Assembly: GCA_001580565.1 (NCBI GenBank) | Contig: LRBF01000131.1 | Coordinates: forward strand, 124,001 to 188,000 | Length of the DNA stretch: 64,000 nt | Reading direction: 5' to 3' | Source of the DNA: Caballeronia megalochromosomata | GTDB taxonomy: Bacteria; Pseudomonadota; Gammaproteobacteria; Burkholderiales; Burkholderiaceae | In this document: piece after piece, positions 36,480 to 45,702 of the stretch | Layout: every line of letters begins with the position of its first letter | Position numbering within the stretch: the first letter of the stretch is position 1 | Position numbers and translations under genes: made by a program | Notes under the pieces: generated by a model | The model's database searches: none | What the model was told of the DNA's origin: nothing | What the model saw: the letters and a program-made list of their open reading frames with translations, nothing else

Positions 36480-36824
36480 GGAAAGCTTCGCATCAGGCAG
36501 AGACGGAGGCCCGACTGCATCCCGGCATTGACCAGTTGCTGGAACGGCTCGCCGGCCTCGGCCCAGTTGGTCTGCGCGGTGTCGCCCAAGAAAATCGCCC
36601 GGGCACCGTGACTCGATGCGGTTCATCGTGTCGAGCAACTGGCGAGCGGGGAGCGCGCCCGCCGCGTCGATGAACACGATCGTGTTGCTATCGGGCTTCT
36701 TTGTTCTTCGCCTCCACGCACCATTGATCACGCGCCGGATTTCGACGTCATTGTCACGTACAAAACAGTTGTCATCTGTCGGCCGAGCGTACCCGCTGGC
36801 GTGACGTTGGTCGTTGTCTGGCAA
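36480..36824 (-). pseudogene. MobF/TraI relaxase-helicase remnant
   Basis: NDQRHASGYARPTDDN, SNTIVFIDAAGALPARQLLD and TMNRIE lead to a frame change, after which ARAIFLGDTAQTNWAEAGEP and FQQLVNAGMQSGLRL follow. D-x-A-G and L-G-D-T-x-Q are the Walker B and adjacent helicase motifs of the TraI/TrwC C-terminal helicase. Only about 110 codons remain of a protein usually near 1000. It marks past conjugative DNA at this spot. Confidence 0.6.
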
Positions 36825-36900
36825 ATTAACGAACTCCAGCGAGGGGGCCTACTCGGTTGAGCTGACGCGAGCCCATCACAGTCAGCAACATGAATTATTT

Positions 36901-36938
36901 CGAATAAATACGAATTTTGTGATAATTTATCGAATAAA
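36901..36938. promoter_or_regulatory. AT-rich region with CGAATAAA repeats before abiEi
   Basis: CGAATAAA occurs at 36901-36908 and 36931-36938, 30 bases apart, in an AT-rich leader about 150 bases before abiEi. AbiEi antitoxins repress their own promoter through repeats; these are candidates only. Confidence 0.35.
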
Positions 36939-37083
36939 ATCATGTGTCTGCTCCCCCGAGTTAGATGCGACATTCAAGACGGCAGATCTTCTGCGACAGC
37001 GTCGACCTTACACTGCTGCATGATTTATTTCATTTAACTTAAAATTAAGCAGCGCTTCAGCAAAAAAATCATGTGATGGTGGG

Positions 37084-37830
37084 ATGATGGCGAGCAAGAC
37101 ACTTCAGCATTTGATGGACGTCGCGCCACGCGGGCAACCGCTCGACCCGCAGTTGCTTCGCGACTGCGGTATCAGCGCGCAACAGACCACCTATCTGGTC
37201 AATGCCGGATGGCTGCAACGCTTGTCGAAAGGCGCCTACCTGCTTGTCGGCGACAAGCCAACCCGGGACGGCATCCTCGCTTACCTGAGCCGGCGCATAT
37301 CCGGCCTCCACGTGGGCGGTAGGACCGCATTGGACTGGCAAGGGGTGCGTCATAACGTCAGTTTTCGAGACCGCGTCGTCCTGTGGGCAGACCGACACCA
37401 TGCGATGCCGGGCTGGGTCGACGAACACATGCCATACACGTTTCAAACGACGCGCCTTTTCGACGCCGGTATGCCGGCAGAGATGGGTCTTTCTCCTCTC
37501 CCCAACCGCGATCCTGCGGTGCTCGTTTCCGAGCCCGAGCGCGCCCTATTGGAACTTGCCAGCGACATCGGCAAACGTCGCGCAAAAGGTCAGCCGCTGG
37601 AAGAGGCAGTGAACATCGCGTCCTCGCTGCGCAACCTTCGCCCGAAGGTCCTCGACACCCTACTCTCACACTGTACTCGCGTGAAGGTGGTCAAGCTCGT
37701 GCGCGACCTCGGAGAAGCGAGCGGCTTTGCATGGGGACAAGATCTGCAGCGGCACGTCGACCGGCTCGGACCGGGGCGGCGCTGGACGAGCAGCCGGAAG
37801 GATGGCCCGAAATTAACTCTGAAAGCCTGA
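37084..37830 (+). CDS. abiEi: AbiEi-family antitoxin (type IV toxin-antitoxin)
   Basis: 248 residues. An N-terminal winged helix (DPQLLRDCGISAQQTTYLVN to WLQRLSKGAYLLVGD) for operator binding is followed by the AbiEi core (RRISGLHVGGRTALDWQG) and a C-terminal domain needed for antitoxin function. GTGGG stands just before the ATG; a second ATG at 37087 is equally possible. The toxin gene starts 27 bases downstream. The AT-rich leader differs from the local base composition, in keeping with a transferred cassette. Intact. Confidence 0.9.
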   Translation: MMASKTLQHLMDVAPRGQPLDPQLLRDCGISAQQTTYLVNAGWLQRLSKGAYLLVGDKPTRDGILAYLSRRISGLHVGGRTALDWQGVRHNVSFRDRVVLWADRHHAMPGWVDEHMPYTFQTTRLFDAGMPAEMGLSPLPNRDPAVLVSEPERALLELASDIGKRRAKGQPLEEAVNIASSLRNLRPKVLDTLLSHCTRVKVVKLVRDLGEASGFAWGQDLQRHVDRLGPGRRWTSSRKDGPKLTLKA

Positions 37831-37857
37831 CTGAAATTCCAGCTGGACTTAAATGCA

Positions 37858-38796
37858 ATGAATGACCAGTACCTGAATACTGTCCGGCTCATGCTGGCGA
37901 TCACACCGGATGTGTTCGACACGCCCCACTTCGCGATGAAGGGCGGCACCGCCATCAACATGTTTGTGCAGGATTTGCCGCGTCTCTCGGTCGATATCGA
38001 CGTCGTGATGTGTGAACACGGCCCTGATCGTCGAGAGGCGCTGGCAATCATCAATGACGAGCTGGCGCGCGCGAAAACCGCCATCGAACGGCAGGGTCAT
38101 ACCGTCACGGTAGCCGGGGCCAGCGGACGACACCAAGGTGACGACGTGAAGCTGACCGTATCCTCGGCTGACGCTCAGGTTAAAGTGGAAGTGAACTATG
38201 TTTTTCGGGGGACGCTCACACCGACCGTTACGCGCAGTGTTGTGCCGCGCGCACAAAACCTGTTCCGCGTTGACTTTGAGGTGCCGACCCTGTCGGATGC
38301 CGAACTCTACGGCAGTAAGCTGGTGGCCGCGCTCGACCGTCAACACCCGCGCGATATTTTCGACGTGCAGCATATGTACGATACGTACGGCCTGCGCGAG
38401 GATTTTGTCTCAGCGTTCGTTGGTTACCTCGTTGGCCACAACCGTCCGGTCCATGAAGTTCTCTTTGCGAAACCGCGCTCGCTTGAGGACGAGTATGAAG
38501 CTGGCTTTGTCGGTATGACTGTTGATTCCGTCAGCCTCGAAGTACTGAAGGCGGTGCAGACACGGCTTCATCATGATCTCCCACGTGCACTGACCACACA
38601 GCACCGCGAGTTTCTCGTCTCCCTCGTCCGGCTCGCGCCGGACTGGTCGCTGATGCCATACGACCATCTGCGTGAACTTCCGGCAATCCGCTGGAAAATG
38701 GAGAATCTAGCCAAGCTCAAATCGCGCGACGCCGCCCGCTTTGCTCAACAGGCCGTCCTGCTAGAGCAAGGATTCAAGGCACTTCGCCTCAGCTGA
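37858..38796 (+). CDS. abiEii: AbiEii/AbiGii-family nucleotidyltransferase toxin
   Basis: 312 residues. The nucleotidyltransferase signature is present: HFAMKGGTAINMFVQDLPRL with G-G-T (Gly29, Gly30) and SVDIDVVM with the metal-binding Asp46 and Asp48. The remainder has DFEVPTLSDAELYGSKLVAA and RQHPRDIFDVQHMYD as in the family. Known members add nucleotides to tRNA ends and stop growth until AbiEi relieves them; they give abortive phage resistance. Paired with the antitoxin directly upstream. No damage seen. Confidence 0.93.
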   Translation: MNDQYLNTVRLMLAITPDVFDTPHFAMKGGTAINMFVQDLPRLSVDIDVVMCEHGPDRREALAIINDELARAKTAIERQGHTVTVAGASGRHQGDDVKLTVSSADAQVKVEVNYVFRGTLTPTVTRSVVPRAQNLFRVDFEVPTLSDAELYGSKLVAALDRQHPRDIFDVQHMYDTYGLREDFVSAFVGYLVGHNRPVHEVLFAKPRSLEDEYEAGFVGMTVDSVSLEVLKAVQTRLHHDLPRALTTQHREFLVSLVRLAPDWSLMPYDHLRELPAIRWKMENLAKLKSRDAARFAQQAVLLEQGFKALRLS

Positions 38797-39167
38797 CTAG
38801 TGGCGTTCGAAGGCGATGCCCACGAAGGGAACGCTCGGTGCGACCTGAGGCCGCGATCCATGCATCGTATCCGATAGCGGGCATCGCCGAGAGAGCGGTC
38901 GCGCCATGTAGATCGTGCCAAGCAATGCAAGGTCGCCTCTTGAACTTCCACGGCAAGAATCAGCCTCATTCGTGCTTGAAACGCCGGATCGCCGCCTGAG
39001 GGCTGCGTCGGGTGTCTCGCGCGTTGAGACTTCGACGTGGTCCTCAATCAAAATCATGCCTCGTGGGTACAATCAGGTAGTCGAGATCGGAGACGATAAT
39101 ATGCAACAACGGCCACGTGCACCAGCCGACGTGCTCGAAGGGAAATGTCTTTCCGACTGGTGACACA
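38797..39167. other. Intergenic stretch
   Basis: About 370 bases between abiEii and the primase-helicase gene. Open minus-strand frames are present but unrecognised. The promoter of the next gene should be here. Confidence 0.35.
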
Positions 39168-41606
39168 ATGAACGAAGGCAAGCCGCCGGGCGCGGACTGG
39201 GAGAATTTCACGCGGGAAGAATTGCTCGCGGAACTCGCGCGTTTGCAGACCGAAAACGCAAAGCTCGTCGCATTGTTGCCGCCACGTCCTCCAATGCAGG
39301 GCGAACTTGAGCAGATGGTCCTGCACACGCCATCGCCAGCAGTGCGAATCACTGACGCCCCTACGCTCTCGACGAAGCAGAAGGTGCAACTCTTCCGTCG
39401 GCTTTTTCGCGGTCGCACGGATGTCTATCCGCTGCGCTGGGAGAGCCGCAATTCCGGGAAGTCAGGATATGCACCGGCCTGCGCAAATGAGTGGCGAACA
39501 GGTATCTGCGAGAAGCCCCGCATCCGATGCGCAGACTGCGGGCATCGAGTTCTGCTGCCGCTGGACGATCAGGTTATCTACGCACATCTGGCGGGCGATC
39601 ATACGGTGGGCCTCTATCCATTGATGCCAGACAGTACTTGTTACCTGCTTGCGGTTGATTTCGATGAGGAGGGCTGGCGTGATGACGCAATGGCATTCTG
39701 GCAATCCTGCCGCGAACTGGACGTGCCAGTGTCGCTCGAGATTTCGCGATCGGGCAACGGAGCGCATGCATGGATCTTCTTCTCATCGGCCGTCACTGCG
39801 CGTGACGCCCGGCGCATGGGGTCTGCCATCATCAGTCATACCTGTGCACGGACCCGGCAGCTCGAACTCTCGTCCTACGATCGGCTCTTTCCGAACCAAG
39901 ACATGTTGCCTAAAGGCGGCTTTGGTAACCTGATTGCCTTGCCGCTGCAAAAGCAGCCGCGAGAGCATAACTGCAGCGTGTTTGTCGACGATCGTTTTCG
40001 GCCGTACGCCGATCAGTGGGCGTATCTTGCGTCCGTCAAGGCCATGGATGGACGCGATATTGAGGGCGTGGTCTTCCGCGCTACTGGCGGAGTTCACCCG
40101 CTCGACGTCGCGTTCATCGCGGAGGAGGACCAGGCCGAACCGTGGAAGCCGCCCCCCGCGCTGTCACAGAAGTTAGCCGGAACGATGCCAGCGGTGCTGA
40201 CGCTGACACTCGCGAACCAACTTTATTTCGAAAAGGCGCAGCTTCCCCAGGCACTGCTCAACCGCCTCGTCCGGCTGGCCGCTTTCCAGAATCCGGAGTT
40301 CTACCGGGCCCAGGCACGCGGCTTCAGCGTGTGGGACAAGCCGCGCATCATCGGCCGCGCCGAGAACTGCCCGCGGCACATCGCGCTGCCGCGAGGCTGC
40401 CTCGACGAGGTCGTTAAGTTGCTGCGCGATAACGACATCGACTGCGACATCCGAGATGAGCGTTGCTCGGGCGAACCGGTTGCGGTGTCGTTCGCGGGCA
40501 CGTTACGCGATGACCAGCAGGCGGCCGTTGACGATCTGTTGCGCCACGATATCGGCATCCTGCATGCGCCGACGGCGTTCGGCAAGACCGTGACGGCGGC
40601 GGCAATGATTGCCCGGCGCGGGGTCAACACGCTCGTGCTTGTGCATCGCCGGGAACTGCTTGACCAGTGGCGCGAGCGCCTGCAATCGTTTCTTCGGCTC
40701 GATCCGCGCGCTATCGGCACGATCGGCGGCGGCAAGTCGATAGCGACAGGCCAGATCGATGTCGCGATGCTGCAGTCGGTGGCACCCGATGGTTCGCGGG
40801 GCGAACTGTTGCGGGGTTACGGCCATGTCATTGTCGACGAATGTCACCACGTCTCGGCGGATTCCTTCGAGGCGGTGCTGAAGGCTGTCCATGCACGCTA
40901 CGTACTGGGGCTGACTGCGACGCCGGTGCGGCGCGATAGCCAACAACCCGTGATGTTCATGTTATGTGGGCCGATCCGGCACGCTGCGCGCCAGCCGAGC
41001 GGCGCTCCCCGACTGCTGGAAGTGCTCCCACAAAGGCTCACCGCAGCGGTAGACGTCGCGACCGACGCAACGATCCAGACTGTGTTCGCGCATCTCGCGC
41101 AGAACGCATCACGCACGCAGATGATCGCCGCAGCCATCATTGAGCAGCACGGGCAGGGACGCAAGGTGCTGGTGCTCACCGAGCGGACCGACCATCTCGA
41201 ATGTCTGCAGCAAGCGCTGGTGGACGTGGTGCAGCCGCTCTTCGTGCTGCACGGGCGCCTCGCGAAAAAGTCGCGCGCAGCGCAACTCGCCGCCCTCGAC
41301 GCCCTGGCAGGTGACACGCCACGCGTCGTGCTCGCGACTGGACGGCTGGTGGGCGAAGGTTTCGACCACCCGGCGCTGGATACACTGGTGCTGGCCATGC
41401 CGGTTGCGTGGAAAGGCACCCTGCAGCAGTACGCCGGTCGGCTGCATCGCGAGCATGCGGGTAAAAGTGGCGTGCGGGTACTCGATTACGTAGATGGCGG
41501 CCATCCGGTGCTGCTGCGCATGTGGGAGAAGCGCCAACGGGGTTACCGGGCGATGGGCTACCAGGTGTGCCCGCCCGGAGAAGCGCTCCAGTTGGCGCTC
41601 GCGTGA
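39168..41606 (+). CDS. TOTE-type primase-helicase conflict protein
   Basis: 812 residues from ATG 39168 (CTGGTGACACA before it). After a coiled-coil start (TREELLAELARLQTENAKLV) comes an archaeo-eukaryotic primase domain: RRLFRGRTDVYPLRWESRNS, a zinc-type module (CANEWRTGICEKPRIRCADC), the metal pair in LLAVDFDEEGW near residues 163-170, and SRSGNGAHAWIFFSS (catalytic His). An SF2 helicase follows: LHAPTAFGKTVTAA near 466 (Walker A), VIVDECHHVSA near 557, LGLTATPVRRD, and QQYAGRLHREHAGK near 753. This pairing matches what Pfam calls the TOTE conflict-system primase fused to helicase (from memory, not searched). Probable role: nucleic-acid-level defence against invaders. Intact. Confidence 0.88.
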   Translation: MNEGKPPGADWENFTREELLAELARLQTENAKLVALLPPRPPMQGELEQMVLHTPSPAVRITDAPTLSTKQKVQLFRRLFRGRTDVYPLRWESRNSGKSGYAPACANEWRTGICEKPRIRCADCGHRVLLPLDDQVIYAHLAGDHTVGLYPLMPDSTCYLLAVDFDEEGWRDDAMAFWQSCRELDVPVSLEISRSGNGAHAWIFFSSAVTARDARRMGSAIISHTCARTRQLELSSYDRLFPNQDMLPKGGFGNLIALPLQKQPREHNCSVFVDDRFRPYADQWAYLASVKAMDGRDIEGVVFRATGGVHPLDVAFIAEEDQAEPWKPPPALSQKLAGTMPAVLTLTLANQLYFEKAQLPQALLNRLVRLAAFQNPEFYRAQARGFSVWDKPRIIGRAENCPRHIALPRGCLDEVVKLLRDNDIDCDIRDERCSGEPVAVSFAGTLRDDQQAAVDDLLRHDIGILHAPTAFGKTVTAAAMIARRGVNTLVLVHRRELLDQWRERLQSFLRLDPRAIGTIGGGKSIATGQIDVAMLQSVAPDGSRGELLRGYGHVIVDECHHVSADSFEAVLKAVHARYVLGLTATPVRRDSQQPVMFMLCGPIRHAARQPSGAPRLLEVLPQRLTAAVDVATDATIQTVFAHLAQNASRTQMIAAAIIEQHGQGRKVLVLTERTDHLECLQQALVDVVQPLFVLHGRLAKKSRAAQLAALDALAGDTPRVVLATGRLVGEGFDHPALDTLVLAMPVAWKGTLQQYAGRLHREHAGKSGVRVLDYVDGGHPVLLRMWEKRQRGYRAMGYQVCPPGEALQLALA

Positions 41607-41878
41607 AATCGGGCAGGCGACGGTTTCCCATAGCGTGTCCGAGCGTCCACGGGAGTTGCCTGCCATCACATTCGATAATCTCGGGATGCGGCTCGCGTCG
41701 CGCGATCGGCAGACTGGGAGCACCGCATCTCGCCGAAGGCGTCCAAATAGCGCCACGCGCACTTGTGACGCTCGCCAAGAAGCCGTTCACGTCAGCCCGG
41801 ATTTTTCAGGCTCCGCCGGATTAAATGCCAACACGTTCACCTTCCCTTCTTTCATACGCCTCTCCACAGGAATTTGGC

Positions 41879-42128
41879 ATGAGCAAATATCAATACTACG
41901 AGTTTGCATGCGTCGACCAACTATTTACCACGACCCAGCAGGCAGAGTTGCGCAGTTTCTCCACGCGGGCCACGATCACTGCATCGAGCTTCGTCAACGA
42001 ATATCACTGGGGAAACCTCACGGGCGACCCGCTCGAGTGAGTACAGCGATATTTCGATGTCCACGCAGCAAGAGCGCGTTCAAGATTCGACTTCACCTCG
42101 TCACACTCTCACGCGCAAGCGGTGGAGC
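41879..42128 (+). pseudogene. N-terminal fragment of a conserved protein, with an internal stop
   Basis: MSKYQYYEFACVDQLFTTTQ, RSFSTRATITASSFVNEYHW and GNLTGDPLE form the start of a family I have seen in bacteria (N-terminus M-S-K-Y-Q-Y-Y-E-F). The next codon is TGA where TGG would give LEWVQRYFDVH; the same frame goes on with VQRYFDVH, then diverges and stops at 42126-42128. The rest of the several-hundred-residue protein is absent. Role unknown. Confidence 0.6.
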
Positions 42129-42177
42129 TCGTATCGGCGAATGCTTAAGAAGTTCGCTCTAACGCCGATATCTAGTC

Positions 42178-42438
42178 ATGGAACCGGACCGCCACCCTGC
42201 CCCTAGTGCTTATGAATTATTGCTGGCCGACGCTGATCTCGTGCATCTGCGCAGCGTCATTTCGATGGAAGTTGCCGATCCGAACCGAGTCTTTCCGCTC
42301 TTTTACTGGCGGCGTCGCGTCACTCGGCTTCTGGAAACGCGGCACCTCCTGCCTGCACAGTTAGCCGCGGCTTCTTCGCTGTTGGATATTATCGAGTCGG
42401 CGAGCCCTGATGTTCGGCCGCTTGCCAAGGCAAGCTGA
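42178..42438 (+). CDS. Small hypothetical protein
   Basis: 86 residues: SAYELLLADADLVHLRSVIS, RVFPLFYWRRRVTRLLETRH, LLPAQLAAASSLLDIIESA. A compact helical protein with a central F-P-x-x-Y-W-R-R-R motif that I associate with short Burkholderia proteins of unknown role. Intact; no clear ribosome site. Confidence 0.5.
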   Translation: MEPDRHPAPSAYELLLADADLVHLRSVISMEVADPNRVFPLFYWRRRVTRLLETRHLLPAQLAAASSLLDIIESASPDVRPLAKAS

Positions 42439-43356
42439 ATAGCGCTGTGCACCTGTGCGCGACGTGGTTCCAACCGATCGCACAAAACGCGGTATAAAAC
42501 TTCCTATGCGCTTCAAGCAGCAGGGTCCGAACGCCGGCGTGTGCCGCCAACCTCAGTTTGACTGAATCTTCCGGGCATCCGGCAGCGACGCTATCGTGCC
42601 CGACACGTCACCTATCAAAGCTCCTATTTGTGCGAGGTTGAGGGGCGTCAATTGGCGACTTGCTCCAATGAGCGCCGAAGCGGAGGCGAAATAGACGCGT
42701 ATACTGCCCGGTCGATGAGCTCACGTCGTGCGCCTTGTCGGCCATTGCGGACCCTCCAGGAAGCCGGATCCAATGCCGGGAATTGCACCCATAGCCAACA
42801 ATCTCATCAGCTGGACGCTATCAAGGATCGTGGATTCATCGGGCACGACCAATCCGTGATCCGTGAACTGGATCGGTGGAACGCTGGTCTGCACGGCGAG
42901 GTGAAGCTAGAACGGGACGGTCTGTGTATTGCCGTTGAAGTCCGTGACATCAATTTCGCCGGAGAGCTGCCGGTCGCTGAGCACGAGGCTCGTGACAATC
43001 GCCGTGGCGACGTCAGGCCCTGTGAGCGCCGCGTTGACAAGTTCCGAACTGACGAAGGAGGCAGGCGGCAGCTGCCCCGAGTACCGATTCCCAGTATGGA
43101 ACCCGGAGCATGGTTCGTACGAGCACTAGCCGCGAAACTTCAGGATTGCGCGCGCCACGTCCCGGGGCGGATCGGTCGCGCGGGCGATGTTGCGAGACGC
43201 ATCAAGTAGCTGGTCCCAGACCGTCGGGCCGAGCAGCCGGGTGTTCACAGTCAGGCAGACGATGTCATAGCCGATGTTCCGGCATGCGCCTCATAACCTC
43301 GGACTAAAACGGCTGTAACATACGGCGATTGCACTACTGCAGGACAACAAACGACA
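42439..43356. other. Eroded stretch with minus-strand coding remnants
   Basis: On the minus strand about 43140-43280 reads VCLTVNTRLLGPTVWDQLLD, ASRNIARATDPPRDVARAIL and stops at FRG; about 42710-43080 reads YSGQLPPASFVSSELVNAAL, TAIVTSLVLSDRQLSGEIDV, TDFNGNTQTVPF then a stop, after which the frame continues to 42715. These look like pieces of real but broken genes, family not recognised. The Pycsar promoter should lie within the last 100 bases. Confidence 0.35.
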
Positions 43357-43899
43357 ATGGCAAAAAACGATCAGGAAGAGAGTTTTGAAAAACTTATGTC
43401 CGCAAACCTCGCCCGTGTGGTGGACTTCATCAAGTTCGCCGAGACCAAGAACGCAGCGTTACTGACGTTCTGCTCGGCCTGGATTCTGGCGAGCATGAAT
43501 CTGATCTCGTCCGGAAAGCCACTTCCTCAATTTGTTATCAGTGGGCTCAAGCTTGCCTTACCGTTCTTCGCGATTGCGGCCTGCATATCGATAGCATCAT
43601 TCATTCCCAAGCTGTCCATACGAGAGGTACTGAAGTCAAAGGCTCCGGGGAATAACCTGCTGTACTTTGGCGATGTTGCCCAGACTCCAATCGATGATTT
43701 CAGGCGACGAACGAGAGAGCGTTACACGCCGAAGGGTGACAGATCGATCACCGACGAATACGTGGATGATCTTTCGGTACAGATAGCCGTCAACAGCCGG
43801 ATTGCAACGCGCAAGATGCGCCTGTTCGGTTACGGTGCCTATGCAGTGCTGCTCGCACTTTTCATGATTGCCGCTCCGGCGATCGGTCAGATCCTTTAG
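43357..43899 (+). CDS. pycTM: Pycsar membrane effector (PycTM-like)
   Basis: 180 residues. FAETKNAALLTFCSAWILAS and KLALPFFAIAACISIASFIP are two helices, and FGYGAYAVLLALFMIAAPAI a C-terminal one; between them lies a soluble region with DDFRRRTRERYTPKGDRSI. This layout, and the cyclase gene starting ten bases after its stop, match Pycsar systems, in which a cyclic pyrimidine nucleotide made on infection drives a membrane protein to damage the inner membrane. The cyclic nucleotide would act on the cytoplasmic part. Intact. Confidence 0.82.
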   Translation: MAKNDQEESFEKLMSANLARVVDFIKFAETKNAALLTFCSAWILASMNLISSGKPLPQFVISGLKLALPFFAIAACISIASFIPKLSIREVLKSKAPGNNLLYFGDVAQTPIDDFRRRTRERYTPKGDRSITDEYVDDLSVQIAVNSRIATRKMRLFGYGAYAVLLALFMIAAPAIGQIL

Positions 43900-43909
43900 C
43901 GACAACACA

Positions 43910-44866
43910 ATGGCACTTAAAGACCTGGGCGCCGATATTACTGCGGAAGTCGAGACTATCCTCGCTGTTGACTTCAAGATCACCGTCACAAATACGAGCA
44001 CGGTTCCGCACTCCGACGACGGCGCAATAACATTTCCCAATCTCGATTCGAGAGAGCAGGCATGCAAAATTATCGAAACGTGCGTTCTGTTCATTGACAT
44101 CAGACGTTCGACTGAACTCAATCTTGCACACCGGCCGCAGACGGTGGCGAAGCTTTACTCGTCGTTCGTGCGCGCGATGGTCCGATGTGCCGAGCATTAC
44201 AACGGACATGTAAGAGGGATCATTGGTGATCGCGTGATGGTCATGTTCGACCAGAACTATTGCTTTTCCAATGCCGTCCATACCGCCGCTGCGATGAACA
44301 CAGTCGCCGACTACGTTATCAATCGCCATTTCAAGCACGGCGAAGTTGAATGTGGTATCGGGATCGATCATGGTCGAATGCTGGCCACGAAGACGGGTTT
44401 CCGCCGTCACGGGGTGCAACGGCATAGCTATCGTTCATTGGTCTGGTTGGGCAGGCCGGCGAACGTGGCATCAAAACTCACGGACATCGCCAACAAGCCC
44501 GAGGTGACGCAATGGCGGACAATGGCCCGCGTGGCGTACGACTACGGTTTTGGCACTGGCTGGCAATGGACCGACGAATCACTCCAAGAATTTGTATCGA
44601 AACTTCAGGCGCAATATGTGCCCAGTCGTGTCGTCCATACGAGTCCATTCTACGGCTCGTTCTTCACGTCCCCCGAACGGATCACGCTGCGTCCCGCGAC
44701 GCCGCCAATCCTGATGACAAAGACTGTCTATGACGGATACTGCGGCGTGCATCCGAATGCAAATATTGTTCGCCAGGGAACGCTGAAGATGTATTCCGTT
44801 CAGGTTCCGGGGTATGACGGACAGATCTTCGGCGGCAATCTCATCTACGAGGATCTCAAACCATAG
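43910..44866 (+). CDS. pycC: Pycsar class III nucleotide cyclase (PycC)
   Basis: 318 residues from ATG 43910. A class III cyclase domain: TCVLFIDIRRSTELNLAH near 60-77 (metal Asp), IIGDRVMVMFDQNYC near 104-118 and VECGIGIDHGRMLATKTG. The sequence between is PycC-like rather than like regulatory adenylate cyclases, and the C-terminal part (VWLGRPANVASKLTDIANKP) closes the active site. Characterised PycC enzymes make cCMP or cUMP; those from Burkholderia are of the uridylate kind, but the product cannot be told here. It forms an operon with the membrane effector upstream. Intact. Confidence 0.88.
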   Translation: MALKDLGADITAEVETILAVDFKITVTNTSTVPHSDDGAITFPNLDSREQACKIIETCVLFIDIRRSTELNLAHRPQTVAKLYSSFVRAMVRCAEHYNGHVRGIIGDRVMVMFDQNYCFSNAVHTAAAMNTVADYVINRHFKHGEVECGIGIDHGRMLATKTGFRRHGVQRHSYRSLVWLGRPANVASKLTDIANKPEVTQWRTMARVAYDYGFGTGWQWTDESLQEFVSKLQAQYVPSRVVHTSPFYGSFFTSPERITLRPATPPILMTKTVYDGYCGVHPNANIVRQGTLKMYSVQVPGYDGQIFGGNLIYEDLKP

Positions 44867-45276
44867 TCGCGTTGGAGGGCTCGCAGTTTGGTCGAATTGC
44901 TGGCCCCGGCGAGCATGCGCGCGCAAATCGGGCAGCAGTTGAATGCGCCGGCCCGGCCAGACGGAGCGAACCTCGGGGCGGTCGCTTCGAATGACCACTA
45001 TCGCGCGCAGCGAATGCCCTTTCGGGTCAAGCTGCGGACGTTGAACGCGACTTGATCCAATGTCCGCTAGGCCGAGTCGCGAACGTTCGTCTTGAGGAAA
45101 CGTCTCGTGCAGCCTTTCGACCTGTCCTTTTGTTCACGTTCACCAAGCGGACGTATGAATGGCCCCGGGAAGTTTCTCTTCCTTCGCTTGTCTCTCTCAG
45201 AGAAACATGCCTACACCGTGCGGCAGATGTAAAGAGGGCCCGCCTGAAGCGGACCCCTTGAGCAAAGCGGTTGTAC
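44867..45276. other. Intergenic stretch
   Basis: About 410 bases between the Pycsar operon and the HU gene, which converge. No gene or structured element I can support. Confidence 0.35.
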
Positions 45277-45702
45277 TTACGCCGCTGCGTCTTTCAACTT
45301 CTTCAGCGCACGTACCTTTAGCTTCACTGTTGCCGGCTTGGCGTCAAACCAACGTTCCTCGCCCGTGAACGGATCCTTGCCGAACCGGCGTTTCTTCGCC
45401 GGAACTTGCTGGACGTTGATTTTCAGCAGGCCCGAGAGGGTGAACTCTCCAAGGCCCTTCTTGTGCACTGAGCCGAGAATCGTTTCTTCCAACGCGGCGA
45501 GCACGGCCTTGACTTGCTTCGGCTCAACGCCAGCCTGGGTTGCCACGTGGGTGGTGAGCGATGCCTTAGTGAACTGATCCTTCACCGGCTTGAGTGCGCC
45601 GGCAGTGCCCGCAGACTTTTTCGCCGGAGCAGTCTTCGGGGCGGCAGCCAGCTTGGGTGCTGCGGTCTTCTTCGATGCAGCAGCTTTCTTCGTTGCCATT
45701 GA
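45277..45702 (-). CDS. HU-family DNA-binding protein with a lysine/alanine-rich N-terminal extension
   Basis: 141 residues from ATG 45702. Residues 1-38 are a Lys/Ala-rich arm (ATKKAAASKKTAAPKLAAAP, KTAPAKKSAG), followed by an HU/IHF fold: FTKASLTTHVATQAGVEPKQ, EETILGSVHKKGLGEFTLSG, NVQQVPAKKRRFGKDPFTGE (DNA arm) and KVRALKKLKDAAA. Ordinary HU has about 90 residues. The extension should raise DNA affinity, like a histone tail. Intact. A longer upstream start at 45765 lacks a ribosome site. Confidence 0.9.
   Translation of the reverse strand, partial: SMATKKAAASKKTAAPKLAAAPKTAPAKKSAGTAGALKPVKDQFTKASLTTHVATQAGVEPKQVKAVLAALEETILGSVHKKGLGEFTLSGLLKINVQQVPAKKRRFGKDPFTGEERWFDAKPATVKLKVRALKKLKDAAA

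Noticed and set aside
37084-44866. A single new combined defence system made of AbiE, TOTE and Pycsar
   Set aside because: The parts have separate leaders and gaps of hundreds of bases, and two are known to work alone, so a cluster of independent systems is more likely.
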